Shown: positions 46,416-58,244 of the stretch, one piece after another
How positions within the stretch are numbered: the first letter of the stretch is position 1
Layout: each line of letters starts with the position of its first letter
DNA from: Gymnopilus junonius
Taxonomy: Eukaryota > Basidiomycota > Agaricomycetes > Agaricales > Galerinaceae
Reading direction: 5' to 3'
Length of the DNA stretch: 64,000 nucleotides
Assembly (NCBI GenBank): GCA_015501075.1
Contig: JADNYJ010000142.1
Span: 1-64,000, forward strand
Notes under the pieces: generated by a model
Told to the model about the DNA's origin: nothing
Seen by the model: the letters and a program-made list of their open reading frames with translations, nothing else
Databases searched by the model: none
Made by a program: the position numbers and the translations under genes

Positions 46416-47202
46416 ATGATGTCGACAAGAGCTTTGGGACTTGGAGCGGCGCTTAGGAAGGCGGCGTTCTCGCCCAGTGTTGGTATGTCTCGTATCTGCT
46501 GGTGAGGTGTGGAGAGACGCTAATCGCCTGTTTTGTATGCTCACAGTGCGCAACCAGGTCGTGCTGAGGAACACTCTCGGAAAGAGGTACAGGCTTATCT
46601 TGTCAGCATTAACTGTAATAACCTGACATGCTGGTGTTTCTTCTGCTTAGGTTCATTCAAATCGAGACAATTACTCCCTCAACGGAGCAAAACATCCTTA
46701 ACCAACAACGCCTCAAGCGACCCAGCAGCCCTCATTTCACCATCTACCAACCTCAACTCACATGGGTTGCCTCCATTGCTAACCGTATCACCGGTGTCGG
46801 ACTCAGCGTCTGTGCGTTATCTCCGCTCCGTTGATTATGCCTTGTTTCCCTAACTCGCTTTGCTTAGTGCTCTACGGCTTCTCCATTGCCTACCTCGTTG
46901 CTCCCACCACCTTCGACAGCCAGCACGTCGTTGAGGTCGTCGCTGGCCTGCCCGAAGGCGTCAAATACGCCGGCAAGGCCATCCTCGCCGCCCCATTCTC
47001 CTTCCACGCCTTCAACGGTCTTCGTCATCTGTCCTGGGATGTGGTTAAATGTGCGTATCCCTTGCGCTAATAGAAGTCTAGCCATGGTCTTCTAATCATT
47101 GACGTTTCTATAGTCACGACTGTGAAGGGTGTCTATGCTACGGGATATGTTGTGCTGGGTGCTACAGCCATTTCGACGGCTGTCTTGACCTTCTTAAAAT
47201 AA
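46416..47202 (+). CDS. SDH3: Succinate dehydrogenase cytochrome b subunit (SDHC)
   Basis: Five exons: 46416-46482, 46547-46586, 46651-46811, 46868-47050, 47114-47202. Arg-rich mitochondrial presequence (MMSTRALGLGAALRKAAFSPS). Then RPSSPHFTIYQPQLTW with the SPH..IY signature of the family, a first hydrophobic helix (GVGLSVLLYGFSIAYLVAP), and HAFNGLRHLSWD, the heme-ligand motif. A final helix is YATGYVVLGATAISTAVLTFLK. It anchors complex II in the mitochondrial inner membrane and helps bind ubiquinone and heme b. No frame break: this is the functional member of the duplicated pair. Confidence 0.93.
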
Positions 47203-47359
47203 AGTAATAGATGCTCCTTTCTTCAATGCAGAATTCCTTCTATTGTTATAGCCGGGATACAGACACTTTTGAAGTGAAGAGCTTCCGTGCATTATTGGTA
47301 GTACTTGGGTCTATTGCCATGAGGCTTTCTTGGTGCTCTAGGTTAACTGAACATGTATT

Positions 47360-47433
47360 GGCCGGCTAGCTCAGTTGGTTAGAGCGTCGTGCTAATAACG
47401 CGAAGGTCTTGGGTTCGATCCCCACGTTGGCCA
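47360..47433 (+). tRNA. tRNA-Ile, anticodon AAT
   Basis: 74 bases forming a full cloverleaf. The acceptor stem GGCCGGC pairs with GTTGGCC (two G-U pairs). D arm GCTCAGTTGGTTAGAGC; anticodon loop CTAATAA giving AAT; T arm with GGTTCGATCCC; discriminator A at 47433. No intron. A T5 run at 47440-47444 fits pol III termination. Confidence 0.95.
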
Positions 47434-47439
47434 TTAATA

Positions 47440-47444
47440 TTTTT
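47440..47444 (+). terminator. RNA polymerase III terminator of tRNA-Ile
   Basis: TTTTT starting 6 bases after the tRNA 3' end. Confidence 0.7.
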
Positions 47445-47560
47445 GAAGTTCACATTTTATTAAAATATCTAATAACTCACATGACTCCTCTAAGTCAAGC
47501 CCTTTTTGCTTTAGCCTTTCAAGTTTCTTCTCTATTCCACCAAGTAGCTTCTCATCGACC

Positions 47561-48628
47561 ATGAGCACCGCGATATCTCTCGACGAAGAAGTTCGGTTAC
47601 ACACCAGCAACGCCGAACGTGAAAAGTATAGCAATCTAGCAACTCTTTTTGGAATTATCGTCGCCCTTGATTATCTAGAGAGGGCATATGTGCGGGATTC
47701 AGTCACTGCAGCTGAGTGCGTTGGCCATTTGTTATTTTATCCAAACCCATTTCTCTCTAGTCTCCTTTTTTTTCGTCTTTACTGCCTTTGGCGAGGCAAT
47801 TGTACTGAGCATAGTCGTCTTATTTGAAGAGGTATTCGCCAGCATGTACCCGTCTCTTATCGCAGTACAAGACCATGCTGAAGCTCGTGGCGGATGACGT
47901 GCCGAGTATCGACGAGTTTATGAAGCGATATCGGGTGAGCTTCTCTATTCTATCAGAACACCCTTCATCTCCTGCCTGATAGCGCTAATGCTGATGATTC
48001 TTGCATCTCTCGCGTTAGATGGACCATCCGGCTGCGCTTCATCGAATAAAAGTCGGTGTACCTGCCACTGTGGAACATTCGAGCGAGGCTGGACCAGAAA
48101 CGGGCAAATGGATCGCAGAAACGACGCAGGTTCGTCCATCCTTTTATCCACGTCCTCCTTCCTCCCTCTTCCTCTTCAAAGAAAGCTACTTACACTCTTC
48201 TCTTTCCAACCACAGAGCTTTATCACCTTCATGGACGGCCTTCGACTCCGCATGCGCGCCAAGGACCAGCTGCATCCCATGTTGCAGGAGCTCGTTACGG
48301 GGTACGCGAGGTTCAAGGGGAGCAAGGATTGGGAAGGTCGGAGTAAGATGGTTTCATGGTACGTTTACCTCTCTGCCCAGTCCTTGATTTGGTTGGGGTT
48401 TTGCTCTGATTCCGGTTAATCTTTATAGGTTGATCACGCTGAATGGGATGAAAGCCTCAGAAGAGCTGACGGAGGAGCAGTCTCGGCAGGTATGAACGAT
48501 CCACTTCCGTGTTCCCATCCGACCCTTTTCTGATTGTTATTGGCGGATAGCTGATATTTGACGTCGAACACGCCTATGCAGAGTTCTTCCGGAGTCTGGG
48601 AGGGGACAAGGATAGTCATGTTTCCTGA
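47561..48628 (+). CDS. VPS28: ESCRT-I subunit Vps28
   Basis: Six exons restore one frame: 47561-47715, 47832-47934, 48019-48129, 48216-48358, 48429-48489, 48551-48628. Protein begins MSTAISLDEEVRLHTSNAERE and continues LDYLERAYVRDSVTAAEYSPACTRLLSQYKTMLKL, the conserved Vps28 core block (EYxxxCxRLLxQYK). Later DEFMKRYRMDHPAALHRIKVG and the C-terminal four-helix domain (LHPMLQELVTGYARF, LITLNGMKASEELTEEQSRQLIFDVEHAYAEFFRSL). Vps28 joins Vps23 in ESCRT-I and recruits ESCRT-II at endosomes for multivesicular-body sorting. Exon 2's acceptor is the unusual TTTGAAGAG, chosen because it alone restores the core block. Confidence 0.92.
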
Positions 48629-49218
48629 CTGGTCGTTGTTAACGATTCAATTTTCTGCATTTGTACATTACGCTGGTCTCAATCAAGGGGGTTTCATGGA
48701 TTCGATGGTGTCGTTATGTCGGGATTCGGTAAAGCTCAAGGAATCAAGATTATGGTCTGCTAGGTCGCTCCCTGCATCCAAGGATAGGAAAACAAATACA
48801 TGCGACGATTAATAATGCTATACGAGGTGCGTGAGCGCTGTACTTCAATATCTCTTAAAAGGTCGGATGGCTTTTTTCACCCCACTTCAAACGAGAGCTC
48901 GTGTTGCTCGTGGTGAATGCGTGGATCGTGATCAATCGTAGCTGCAAACAAGTTGGATGACCCTCTGGAGCCGAATATAATTCAAGAAGCCTTAATTGCA
49001 ATGGGCTACTTCAAAGTGCAAGCAGAGAGCCGTACTTGAACTGTGTTTGATATCGATCGCCTTGGCTATTCCATCTTGCACACCACACCTACTGGCATCT
49101 GCTTAAGCTAATACGGTCGCACAAAAAGGTGATATGTAGAGTGGTATGTGCCTTTAAAAAGTACTATTTCTTGGATCACGGAACTCATTGCTCACTTGCA
49201 GCACATAATTCGCTCGAA

Positions 49219-49360
49219 TGGGTAAAAGGGAAGAGAAACCGGAGTCAAGAGACATCGTCATTCTGTGGGTATTTATTGCCCTTCCTACGCTAATCACATC
49301 TCACATTTTGTTCAGAGTAATGGGCGCAACTGGCTCAGGAAAGAGGGGTAGCAATCTGTA
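49219..49360 (+). pseudogene. P-loop NTPase (AIG1-like or G-domain) N-terminal fragment
   Basis: MGKREEKPESRDIVIL (49219-49266) splices across a short intron to VMGATGSGKR, a Walker A motif, then GSNL and a stop. In mushroom P-loop proteins of this kind a stretch normally lies between GSGK(S/T) and SGSNL. An internal deletion is therefore suspected. Confidence 0.45.
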
Positions 49361-50860
49361 GGGTTATTAGAGGGTGCGATCTCGTTTTTCTAAGCAACGG
49401 TCTTCATGCCAGTGCGAAGACACCTCCGGATAGACATCTGCCGCTGGATGTGTGTGCACAATTGTGCACATACTTAGCCGCAGCACAATCCGAGCTGATT
49501 GTGACTTGACCGTTATTTTGATGCTCCTTTGCACTTTCCGCCTTACTCCTTTCACCGATTTCCTTCGAGAAGAATACAAGGACACGTAACATATTTGTAG
49601 CGGGGAATCTAATCTTCCTTCCATTCCACCTTTCATTGTGGTTTGCCCACACCCCTGGAGGTTGTCAGCCAAGCCAGCGTATGCCATCCGACCTCGAGTC
49701 TCCGAGGTCCTCACAGAATCTAGTTACGAATTCTTCTCCGTCCCTGACCGCAGTCGGCACTGGCTATACTTATTTTCTTCGTTTGACTGCTAGGGTATCT
49801 CGCTAGAGGGTATTGACATTGGCAGCGCGACTGAACAAGCGGTTTGTTTCCATCGCCTACCGCCTACCGCAACTACCGAATAAGGGGACCGAGGTGTTGG
49901 CTAGAGCCTTGGACTGTAAAAAAGTACCCTGTCTCCATCGCACAATGCGGCGTATGAGATGAGGATACTCAGGTTGAGCGCTTGCCAGACCGCACGCTCT
50001 GCAGAACGATCTCCTCAGCTTTTCCCGCCCTGGGCTAAGGTATAGTGAGTCGAGGTAATTTGGAGGCCTCAGCTGGCTGATTCCTTGATCGATTATGCGA
50101 CTTCGTTACTCCAACGACACTGATAGGAGGCTTACCTAGGAACTGCGGAGTGGCAGTCCATGCAGGTAACGACCAAACCTTTCTCATATTTGCGCTTTTC
50201 ATTCTGTTACCCTCTTGATAGAGCCGTGATTTGAACGTCGAAAATCCTGATACTGAGCTACCTGTGGCTTAGAAACAAGCAGAACGTACTAGCATCCCCC
50301 TCGCGTAATCCCAGGCTTTTGATTCTTCGACTTCGTTCTCGCACCAATTGCGCTGCTGTTGCTCCGTTACACCACGTCAATTCTATCAGCTAATCAAATG
50401 TTGGAATTTGACACTGCTTTGATTTTGGAAATGTTGAATCAACGGCATTCAAATTTGTACCTCTCCTCTGCTGCTGGGTTGGTATTCTTGTACTATCACC
50501 AAGGTCTGAATCCTAATAATTGCCTTCGGTCTGTCGAAGTATCCCGAACAAGCTGAGAGATTGTGTCCTTTACCTCAAGAATACGTTCCACTAATAGTGA
50601 CAGTTCTATTAACAGTCGACCACTGGATTCTTATTTATAGCTTGTCGCGAGTTTCGCAAGTATTGCCTTCGCTGTTCGTCCAAGCTATCTTATGATCCAT
50701 TCTGATTATTCCTGATCCTTTGTGATCAACAGCCTCATTCTCTAGTAATGTTATAAGGCGCGTAGGTAGGGAACCGCTTGTGATGTTCTCCTTTGCTTTT
50801 CTGTCATTACTACGCTCATTCAAGAGGCTTCCTATCCGGAATACTAAGGCCGCATGGACT
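49361..50860. other. Gap without a clear gene
   Basis: Possible 5' exons of the membrane protein that follows, but I could not chain them. Short ORFs (for example 50359-50556) have no recognisable domain. Confidence 0.3.
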
Positions 50861-51332
50861 GTTTACAACACGGCGCTGCCCTTGACATTGTCTTCCTATA
50901 TCTCAACCTCACTCATTTAGTCTCGTCTCTGGTGACTGTCGCCATGCTACCACTCAGACATTTTGGACAATGCAGAAACGTTGGATTGAGAAAAGGGCTT
51001 GAGGTAAGCACATCTCGCCTCCTCCTTAGCATCCCATTTTGCTCAGGGAGTCGATTCAAAAGGCTTATCCGTTTTTGCACTTTCAAGGTCTGAAAATAAT
51101 GCTATTTTGCGAAGCTGTCGACTTAAATTCTGCCAGGTTCCGAGAGCCTTCCTAAGCTGAAACTAAAAAGGCCGCCGCCGAGTACGAGTGTTTCCTGGAA
51201 AACCTTGGTATATATTTTGGCTATAAGGTCGAAAGCGGTGGTCGGAAGTGAGTTTATTTCGTTCTCCGAGCAAAACGCGTCTGAGAATATTTTGAATTAG
51301 CACCGACCAATTTCCTGGGGCCGAAGACAACG

Positions 51333-52308
51333 TTGAATGAATTTCAGGCCGGTATATTTATTCGAGATAATGGAGTGAGCGATAAAGGAGGTTCACTTAT
51401 CATCATCCTCGTCGTTGTCGTTCTGGCGCTGCTTTTGGGCTCAGCGTTTATTGTCATAATCTTGGAGATCGTCAATCGAAGGAAGGAGGACATAGAAGAG
51501 AAGGAGAGGATTACTACAATGGCCATGCACAGTCTGAGTCGAGCAAATGCCGCTGTTCGAAGCTTGGAGAATCACGAACATATTCCTCCTGCAGGCACGC
51601 ATTCTGACATTGGGGCTTCGGGTTCCCCAAGCCTGCGTTGGTGTCCCGTGCATACAAACAGCACCATGGCGATCTGTCGAGATTCCTGGCAACGTTCAAG
51701 GCATTCAGCGGTCAACGACTCCTGGAGACTTTATCTTGCCTGCGGAGGGTTCACTAATCACACCACTTTCCTCAACATCTCCTCAATTAGCTGTTGTTAG
51801 ATCCACACCCACACCCAGGACGTCACCATTCCTATCACTCGATCTCGCTGCCTTAGGAGATCCATACTCGAGCCCAACAAAAGAGACACAAGATCCAGCA
51901 GTGCAGTCAATGTCTTCGAGGTCAAGCACTGGCTGGCTCTCTCATTTACGATCAAATAGTCTCAACCCTCTTTCACGGCAAGCTAGTTCATCCAGCTTTT
52001 TCTCGAGCAGTGGAGCGAGATCTATAGTACGCCTATTTTCGTCTAGCACGAATCTGTACGATGAGCCCGCACTGTCGGATACAAGAAGTGATGTGCTTTC
52101 TGTACAGTTATCAAGAAATTCGTCGATGGTGACCGTTCGTGGTGGTACTAGCACTATGGGGAGGAACGGGAGCATTATGTCATCAGTTACTATTACCGAA
52201 AGACAAAGAGAGCTCATGGATGAACAAGGAGGCGGAGAAAGGCGGGACTACGGATTACATGGGATCCCCCTTGCTCCTATTCACCTTCCTATGGCGGCCA
52301 AAATGTGA
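51333..52308 (+). CDS. Single-pass membrane protein with long Ser/Thr-rich tail
   Basis: A transmembrane helix (GGSLIIILVVVVLALLLGSA, continuing FIVIILEIV; about 51390-51475) is followed by a basic, then Glu-rich juxtamembrane segment (NRRKEDIEEKERI). A Ser/Pro-rich cytoplasmic tail follows to TGA at 52306-52308 (SSTSPQLAVVRSTPTPRTSP, RSSTGWLSHLRSNSLNPLSR). Upstream sequence (51180-51240 AAAEYECFLENLGIYFGYKVESGG; and 50854 onward, a hydrophobic start) may encode an ectodomain. The membrane segment and the tail are in different frames, so a small intron or a frameshift lies at about 51600-51700. No family recognised. The layout resembles fungal wall-sensor-like single-pass proteins only in topology. 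Confidence 0.5.
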
Positions 52309-53585
52309 CTTTCGATGAGCCGTATTCTTGTCGCGTAATTCATCTTTGCAATCATATGTACTTCTCTGATCTCTGGAGTTGTGTCGGTCTCTGTTGCTTC
52401 ATGGCATTATATTCCATCGAGTAAGCTTCATGACCAATCCATAGATAATGATGATAAATGACAGTGCTTGTTACAATTCCTCATGCATCTCAGTAAGAAT
52501 CCGACTGACCGTGGATTTCAGTTGCTCAATACTCCCACTGCTTTTGCGAAGCGCCGGTGATCGCTCGATAATTCAAACTACACGGATCTAGTCTACTCGG
52601 ACTATTGCTGTCTGTCAAGGTTGGGACCCAGGTATTCTGAGAGGGATTCCCACTCCATAGCTTATTGTTCGCCCTTCGATTATGGCCGCCGGTGAGCGCT
52701 TTGAAAGGGTCATCATATCCTGTAGTGTAAGAGAGTGAGAGAAAAGAAAAATAAACCGAAGATATACCGATAAACCCATTTGATGTTTTTGGGTACGACG
52801 CCCATGCGTGTAAATAATTCGAGTCTAAAATCTCACTTGCCAGTCACACGAGAGGAACAATACAACTGTCTTGATAACTGGCGGGTAGGGAAACACGGGT
52901 CTAGTTGTGAGAAAATTCGAGTTATAGAGCAATACGAGATCTTGATATGCTAACAATTCCTGACATTTGCGGGTGTCGGGTGAGGCCTAACCGTGAATGA
53001 GTGTCCGGCAGTTTTGGATTCAAAGCATCGGAAATAGTAATTCGACCCTGATCCGTCGGTCGGTGATCAGTGATCACTCCATCAATTCTCCTCCTTGTTT
53101 GCATGTCCAGGTTCGCTTCTTTCCGCCACGGCCAAGAGCGGCTACGGCGGACTTTTAAATTGTAAAGTCGACGTGAACGCGTAAACGAAGTTTGGAGCTC
53201 TTGGGCTACTCTAGCAATGAGCCGACTCTCAAAACGCCAAAGTCCTCTGCAAATTACCTTCTTCTCTTTTTCTTTTAATTGCCGGTGGGACTGCGCATCG
53301 CGCGCAGCGACGACGAATGCGAAGAGTCGGTGCCGACTACATACCAGTGACGTGGAAAACGTGGAAAATAGCCAAGGGGTAGCAAATTTGCCTCTGAGCC
53401 AATTACGTAGATCCCCGAGGCATTGGCGATGTGGTTCATTGTGCACGGTCTTCGCACAATCTTGACATCGCTTCGACCACTTTTGCCGACACCGGCATCA
53501 CGACAAATCGAAATTGATAACCTAGATTCCTTGTACCGTGATGTACTTGTCGAACAAGGTTAACGGTTCTTTCATTCTTCATCTG
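52309..53585. other. Intergenic
   Basis: A 174-residue minus ORF at 52922-53446 has Arg-rich, non-protein-like composition and no splice partners. I do not call it. Confidence 0.35.
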
Positions 53586-54050
53586 TCATCTTTTCTTAAT
53601 CGACACATTTATCTTGAACGCAATCTGATTTATTCCACCACTAAGTCGTACTACAACTTTAGGTAGAGAGGATCCGACCAATGGTCGTTTGGTAAGACTG
53701 AAGCAAGCTACGCTGCGACTTTGGACGGAGTTGGCGTGACTGGAGCTTGAGAGGCAGTGCTGCTTTGGGTTTGGCTGTACACGCGTGAGTATCATATTCT
53801 GCAACAAAATGATCTCAGAAGACTATACTTACGTCCATATAATTGTGGTAGTTTTCTGGATCATGTAGGGGGAATAATCCACCAGAGTGTTGTAAATTCT
53901 TTCCGCCGTCAAAACCTTTGGGGTTTCCTGCATAAGAATTAGTCAACAACGGCTGCTTGGATGAAGTGAAAAAGGAAGACGAACAGCAGAGGCAGAGAGG
54001 GCCTGGAGAGAAGTAGCGATCAAAGCGAACTTGAAAAACTTGAACTGCAT
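53586..54050 (-). CDS. Small secreted protein candidate
   Basis: ATG at 54050 gives MQFKFFKFALIATSLQALSA, a clean signal peptide. Exons 53981-54050 and 53833-53927 join at GT..TGCAG to give AVRNPKGFDGGKNLQHSGGLFPLHDPENYHNYM. Exon 3 starts at 53774 (PNPKQHCLSSSSHANS) and runs to 53586. A different acceptor would give a shorter Thr/Ser/Pro tail ending near 53717. Mature peptide about 95 residues or less, Gly/Asn/His-rich with few Cys. Small secreted proteins are common in mushrooms, including symbiosis effectors, but nothing identifies this one's role. Confidence 0.55.
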
Positions 54051-54556
54051 GGTGATGGTTTGCAATAGGGCGACTATTTTTCTGTTCGGGATCTTATATC
54101 GTATCCAAGACGGTGGTATGTACTCTGGGAAATGCTCCTTTTGGGTTCGTGTACCTGTATCTTCTTTTTACATTTGATACCAGTTTCTGAATCAGAAGAC
54201 ATAGCCCTCCTGATACGAAGATCACGTCCGATATTCGCAAGCGCAGCCGCGATTAATCCCGCCCCCTCAAAACTTCATCTAACGGTACCGAAACCGAGTG
54301 CAAAAAGTTATCTTCATGAGAACATGATCGGTAAACATCCCCGAAAGGCAGTCATTACAACGCTTTGAGGTGCCTCTAGCTTTTCCGATGGTCGAATCGT
54401 TGTCACTAATGTCAACTTTACAGAGCCATATGACTAAATGCTTGAAACCGCTCTCACAGGGAACCTTGCGGCCGCCAGTAAATTGGATCTTCGATCTTTC
54501 GAATGCGGCACTGCGAATATTAAGGATCAAAGAGGCCGAGAACCGCATTCTCTGGG

Positions 54557-54563
54557 TATAAAA
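54557..54563 (+). promoter_or_regulatory. TATA box of the left laccase gene
   Basis: TATAAAA about 55 bases upstream of the start codon at 54615. Confidence 0.6.
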
Positions 54564-54614
54564 ATCCTGGGCGATCCCCTGAAGCCATAACCTCTTCTTA
54601 CAAGGCCCACTAGG

Positions 54615-56880
54615 ATGCTCTCAACGTCTTTCGTTCTTCTCTCGTTGTTGGCCGGTTGTCTTGGTGCAATTGGACCCAACGCAGACTTGTACATTCGCAA
54701 CAATTATATCCAGCCAGATGGCTACAATCGCTCGTAAGTTTTCGACGCTGTCTGATTAACTTCATGAAGGCTAATCTCATTGATATGTAGCGCTGTTCTA
54801 GCGGCGGTTAACGAGACCACTGGTCTATTGCCTGGACCTCTAATTTCGGGAATAAAGTGTGTAATTTATAGAGCTTAACTTGACCTGTCTTGAATTCCGG
54901 TTAGGGAGATACTTTCAACCTGAATGTCGTCAACGAGCTGAGTGATACAACGATGGTGACGAGCACAAGCATTGCAAGTGATTCCTCTTCTATTCCCCTT
55001 TGTGTCCTTATATTCGTGCTTCAGCATTGGCACGGTTTCTTCCAACATGGAAGCAACTGGGCGGATGGCCCAGTGGGAGTCAATCAATGCCCTATTATTC
55101 CTGGCGATTCTTTCTTGTATCAGTTCTCTGTTCCAGATCAAGCCGGAACGTTCTGGTACCATTCTCATCATTGTTCGTCTTATATTTGTATGCGCCTTAC
55201 GACTTATAACTAAGTTCTTTGACAGCCACTCAATATTGCGATGGCCTTAGAGGACCTTTCGTGGTATATGATCCCGATGATCCTTATTTATCTCAGTAGT
55301 TGCAAGTCATTATATCAAACAGTGGACTGACGAAGCACATTTACCTTAGATATGATTTCGATGATGGTAAGATTTAAATTTGGCGTGTATGATTTTATGA
55401 CTAACTTTTTACTTGTTTGATTTAGAGTCCACTGTAATTACCTTATCTGACTGGTAAGCACTCATTGGCAGTTTATTCTGCGAATCGAAATCCTGACCCT
55501 TTCTTGAGGTATCATGAGACTGCCCCATCGCTGGCGGGTACTGTGCCTACTGCCGATTCTACTTAATCAATGGTTTGGGTCGCTATGTCGGAGGACCCGC
55601 TTCCCCACTGTCGGTCTTTACCGTTTTACCGAACACGCTACCGTTTCCGTCTTGTCTCCCTTTCTTGCGATCCCAACTTTGTATTTTTCGATCGATGGTC
55701 ATAACTTGGTCAGTGGAGTTCTATTTGGCTTCAGGCTACTTGATTGACCTCTTTCATAGACTATCATTGAGGTAGACTCGGTCAATGTTGAGCCTCTTGT
55801 TGTCGATTCCATTCAAATTTTCGCCGGCCAACGTTATTCCTTTATTCTGGAGACAAACCAAACTGTCTCCAATTACTGGGTTCGGGCAATGCCCAACGCC
55901 GGAAGTGTCACATTTGATGGCGGAATCAATTCTGCCATACTGCGTTATTTCGGCGCGGATCAGGTCGATCCGACTACCACACAAGCGCTTAGCAACCCAA
56001 TGGTGGAGACCAACCTGCATCCCCTCACAAACGCGGCGGCCCCAGGGAACTCCACATCTGCAGACGTCAGCCTCAACTTTGCTATCGATTTCAACTTTGC
56101 GGCTTTCCAATTCAATATCAACGGAGCTACTTTCATTCCTCCCTCCGTTCCGGTTCTATTGCAGATTCTCAGCGGTGCTCAAACAGCTCAGGACCTCTTG
56201 CCAAGCGGTTCTGTCTATGTTATTCCTCCAAACGCAGTCATTGAAATATCCATTCCTGGTGGATCTGTCGGAAACCCGGTGAGTCAGCTTTTCAAAATTT
56301 CTTTTTTTGAGTGGGTACTGATTTGATAACGTGTAGCATCCTTTCCATCTTCATGGAGTAAGTCTGCAAAACACAGAATCAATTTTTAATTTTTTAAACG
56401 TCTCTTCAGCACACCTTCTCCGTTGTCCGTAGCGCCGGAAGCTCCGTTTACAACTATGACAACCCCGTTCAGCGAGATGTTGTCAGCACTGGAGTTGCAG
56501 GTGACAATGTGACTATTCGTTTCGAGACGAATAACGTCGGCCCATGGATTATGCATTGGTCAGTATTTGCCCTTAAATATCTAAATACTAATGCAGTGAC
56601 TTACTCCGAATTTTGCCTTTCATAGCCACATCGACTGGCATCTATCGGAGTAAGTGGTTTTTCCAGCTAATTTAAGTCGAGTTCTTCATGGACGTCTTTC
56701 TCGCTACAGGGGTCTTGCCGTCGTGTTCGCTGAAGATGTTCCAGATGTGAACAATAGTTCAATTCCTAGTAAGTCGACACGTCTTCCATTGATCTACGCA
56801 AAGACTTACACGCCTGTGTAGCTGCTTGGGATGACCTTTGCCCAACCTATAACGCTTACCCCACTCAATCTTTCACATAG
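54615..56880 (+). pseudogene. Laccase (multicopper oxidase), left copy, with several indels
   Basis: Exons include 54615-54733, 54791-54856, 54905-54973, 55025-55172, 55226-55295, 55350-55366, 55426-55453 and more, to a stop at 56878-56880. Signal peptide MLSTSFVLLSLLAGCLG. The four copper blocks are present: [31 protein letters not shown], and [19 protein letters not shown]. Laccases oxidise phenols with O2 and act outside the cell in lignin decay, pigmentation or defence. Against the right copy, indels shift the frame at about 54850 (one A lost before exon 2's end), about 55632 (two A lost, LPNKRYRF) and about 55688 (one T gained). So this copy is probably non-functional, unless these are sequence errors. 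The intron after exon 3 starts GC, not GT. Confidence 0.85.
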
Positions 56881-57550
56881 AGTTTCTTTTGAGCTCTCCT
56901 CTGTCATTACATGAGTATTTATGTCAACCATAAATTATATACAAATGCGGAAGTAAAAGGGTGTTGGGTATTAATTTTCCACGCCTCGGTACCTCATACG
57001 TAGTCGTCGTTTCTGGGCTTCTCAATGCTGAACTTTATACTTTGACTGGCAGTGATTAAAATCTGTTGAGAGTGCATGAAGACGACTTGGCGATATCTTG
57101 GACTTCGTGAGTGATAATCAACCTCTCAGCAATTGTGAGTAGACTAGGACATTGTAGGTTCTAAAAAATTTTGACCTCAGGAAAACAATCAGGGGATTAT
57201 GAACGAGGCGTCGGGACAACTTCGAATATTGTTCGAATATCACATACATAACGAGTATTTTACAGACGGTCACTAGGATATCTCAACGTCTATGGTGCGC
57301 TGGCCTAATTTCTCACAGGAAAATGCACCCAGTCCTTTCCACTCAGCACATCCGAAAACCATTTGCTCGGAATATCTAGAATTACCCGTTTGACAGTAAA
57401 ATCGATGAAAGTGTCAGTAAGCTACTGCGAAAGAGCGTGTTTGAACTTTAAATGGTTGATGGCCTATATTGGCCTAACTTCCGCATGTCGTTCATGATTC
57501 CTTCTTCCACGCGAATTGTTGTCTGTTAGGAAGTAAAGGCTTTACAGTAG
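56881..57550. other. Intergenic part of the left arm
   Basis: No gene. Mirrored at about 61130-61810. Confidence 0.45.
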
Positions 57551-57579
57551 TTACCGCCCGCTATTACATCGTGCCAGTG

Positions 57580-57903
57580 CTTCGCAAATCTCATTGGACA
57601 CCATTTTTCCGGTGGACGTTGCTCATTTAGTGGCTTCTTAAAATCTCGCGAAAAATTCAGTCAATTGAACTATCTATTGAGCTGTCTGTAACAGCATGTC
57701 ACTATCTCTCCCAGAACATGAGCATGAAATGCGACGAAGATTCCTTGCCGGTTATTTTACCTCTATTTTTAGATCTTGCAGAAGATGATTTGCCAAGCAT
57801 TGTTCCTGAAGGAGGGCATAGTGTGGTAGTGAGTTGTATGCAGTCATACATATACGGTTTTTTGGACAGTGATAGGGCCTTCTTAGGGAGAGAACTGCCG
57901 TGA
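57580..57903 (+). pseudogene. F-box/LRR protein remnant, left arm
   Basis: FPVDVAHLV breaks at about 57635 and resumes with KIQSIELSIELSVTACHYLSQN, then CDEDSLPVILPLFLDLAEDD. It matches the right-arm copy, where the frame is open from 61116 to 60781. It has the style of F-box/LRR C-termini. Confidence 0.5.
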
Positions 57904-58112
57904 TTTGCAGAGAAATAATATATCCAAAAATAGACATTGGTACCGGGTTCGGCAAAGTTACTCAAGGCTCAAGTCTTATGCAAGCACAACTTTATGGTGA
58001 ACGGAAATCAACACCGACTAGATCTCAAACGCCCTCGATATATATCAGAAAGAGGTGACCCGTTTTGTCTGCCTAGACACTTATTGCAAATCACTACCAG
58101 AGTGGTGGCAGT

Positions 58113-58132
58113 GGGCCATGGCCCATGGGCCC
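58113..58132. repeat. GC-rich compound palindrome GGGCCATGGCCCATGGGCCC
   Basis: Two overlapping palindromes (GGGCCATGGCCC and GGCCCATGGGCC). Mirrored in the right arm near 60551-60570. Confidence 0.6.
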
Positions 58133-58244
58133 TGTGGCAGGTGCAAGACAATGGTCAAGTATCTGTGGGCCAATGCATTATAAATTGGAAGTAGTATCCT
58201 TCCGTACCTCTTTCTCTAACTTGAATTCAACTGTGCTTACTGAC

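Larger units (their letters stand above)
54615..58244 (+). repeat. Left arm of the large inverted duplication
   Basis: Bases to 58244 are the reverse complement of sequence from 60439 to the window end, at high identity with scattered indels. The arm boundary is sharp at CTGTGCTTACTGAC (left) / GTCAGTAAGCACAG (right). The right arm leaves the window, so the outer limit is unknown; homology reaches at least 54704 on the left. Confidence 0.92.

Noticed and set aside
47716..47865. Missing core block in VPS28
   Set aside because: An acceptor at TTTGAAGAG (exon from 47832) restores EYSPACTRLLSQYK, so the gene is intact.
52922..53446. 174-residue minus-strand ORF
   Set aside because: No domain, Arg/Ser-rich composition, and no splice signals or neighbours supporting it.
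55296..55349. In-frame TAG after DPDDPYLS in laccase
   Set aside because: It lies in a GT-AG intron (55296-55349); splicing gives [18 protein letters not shown].
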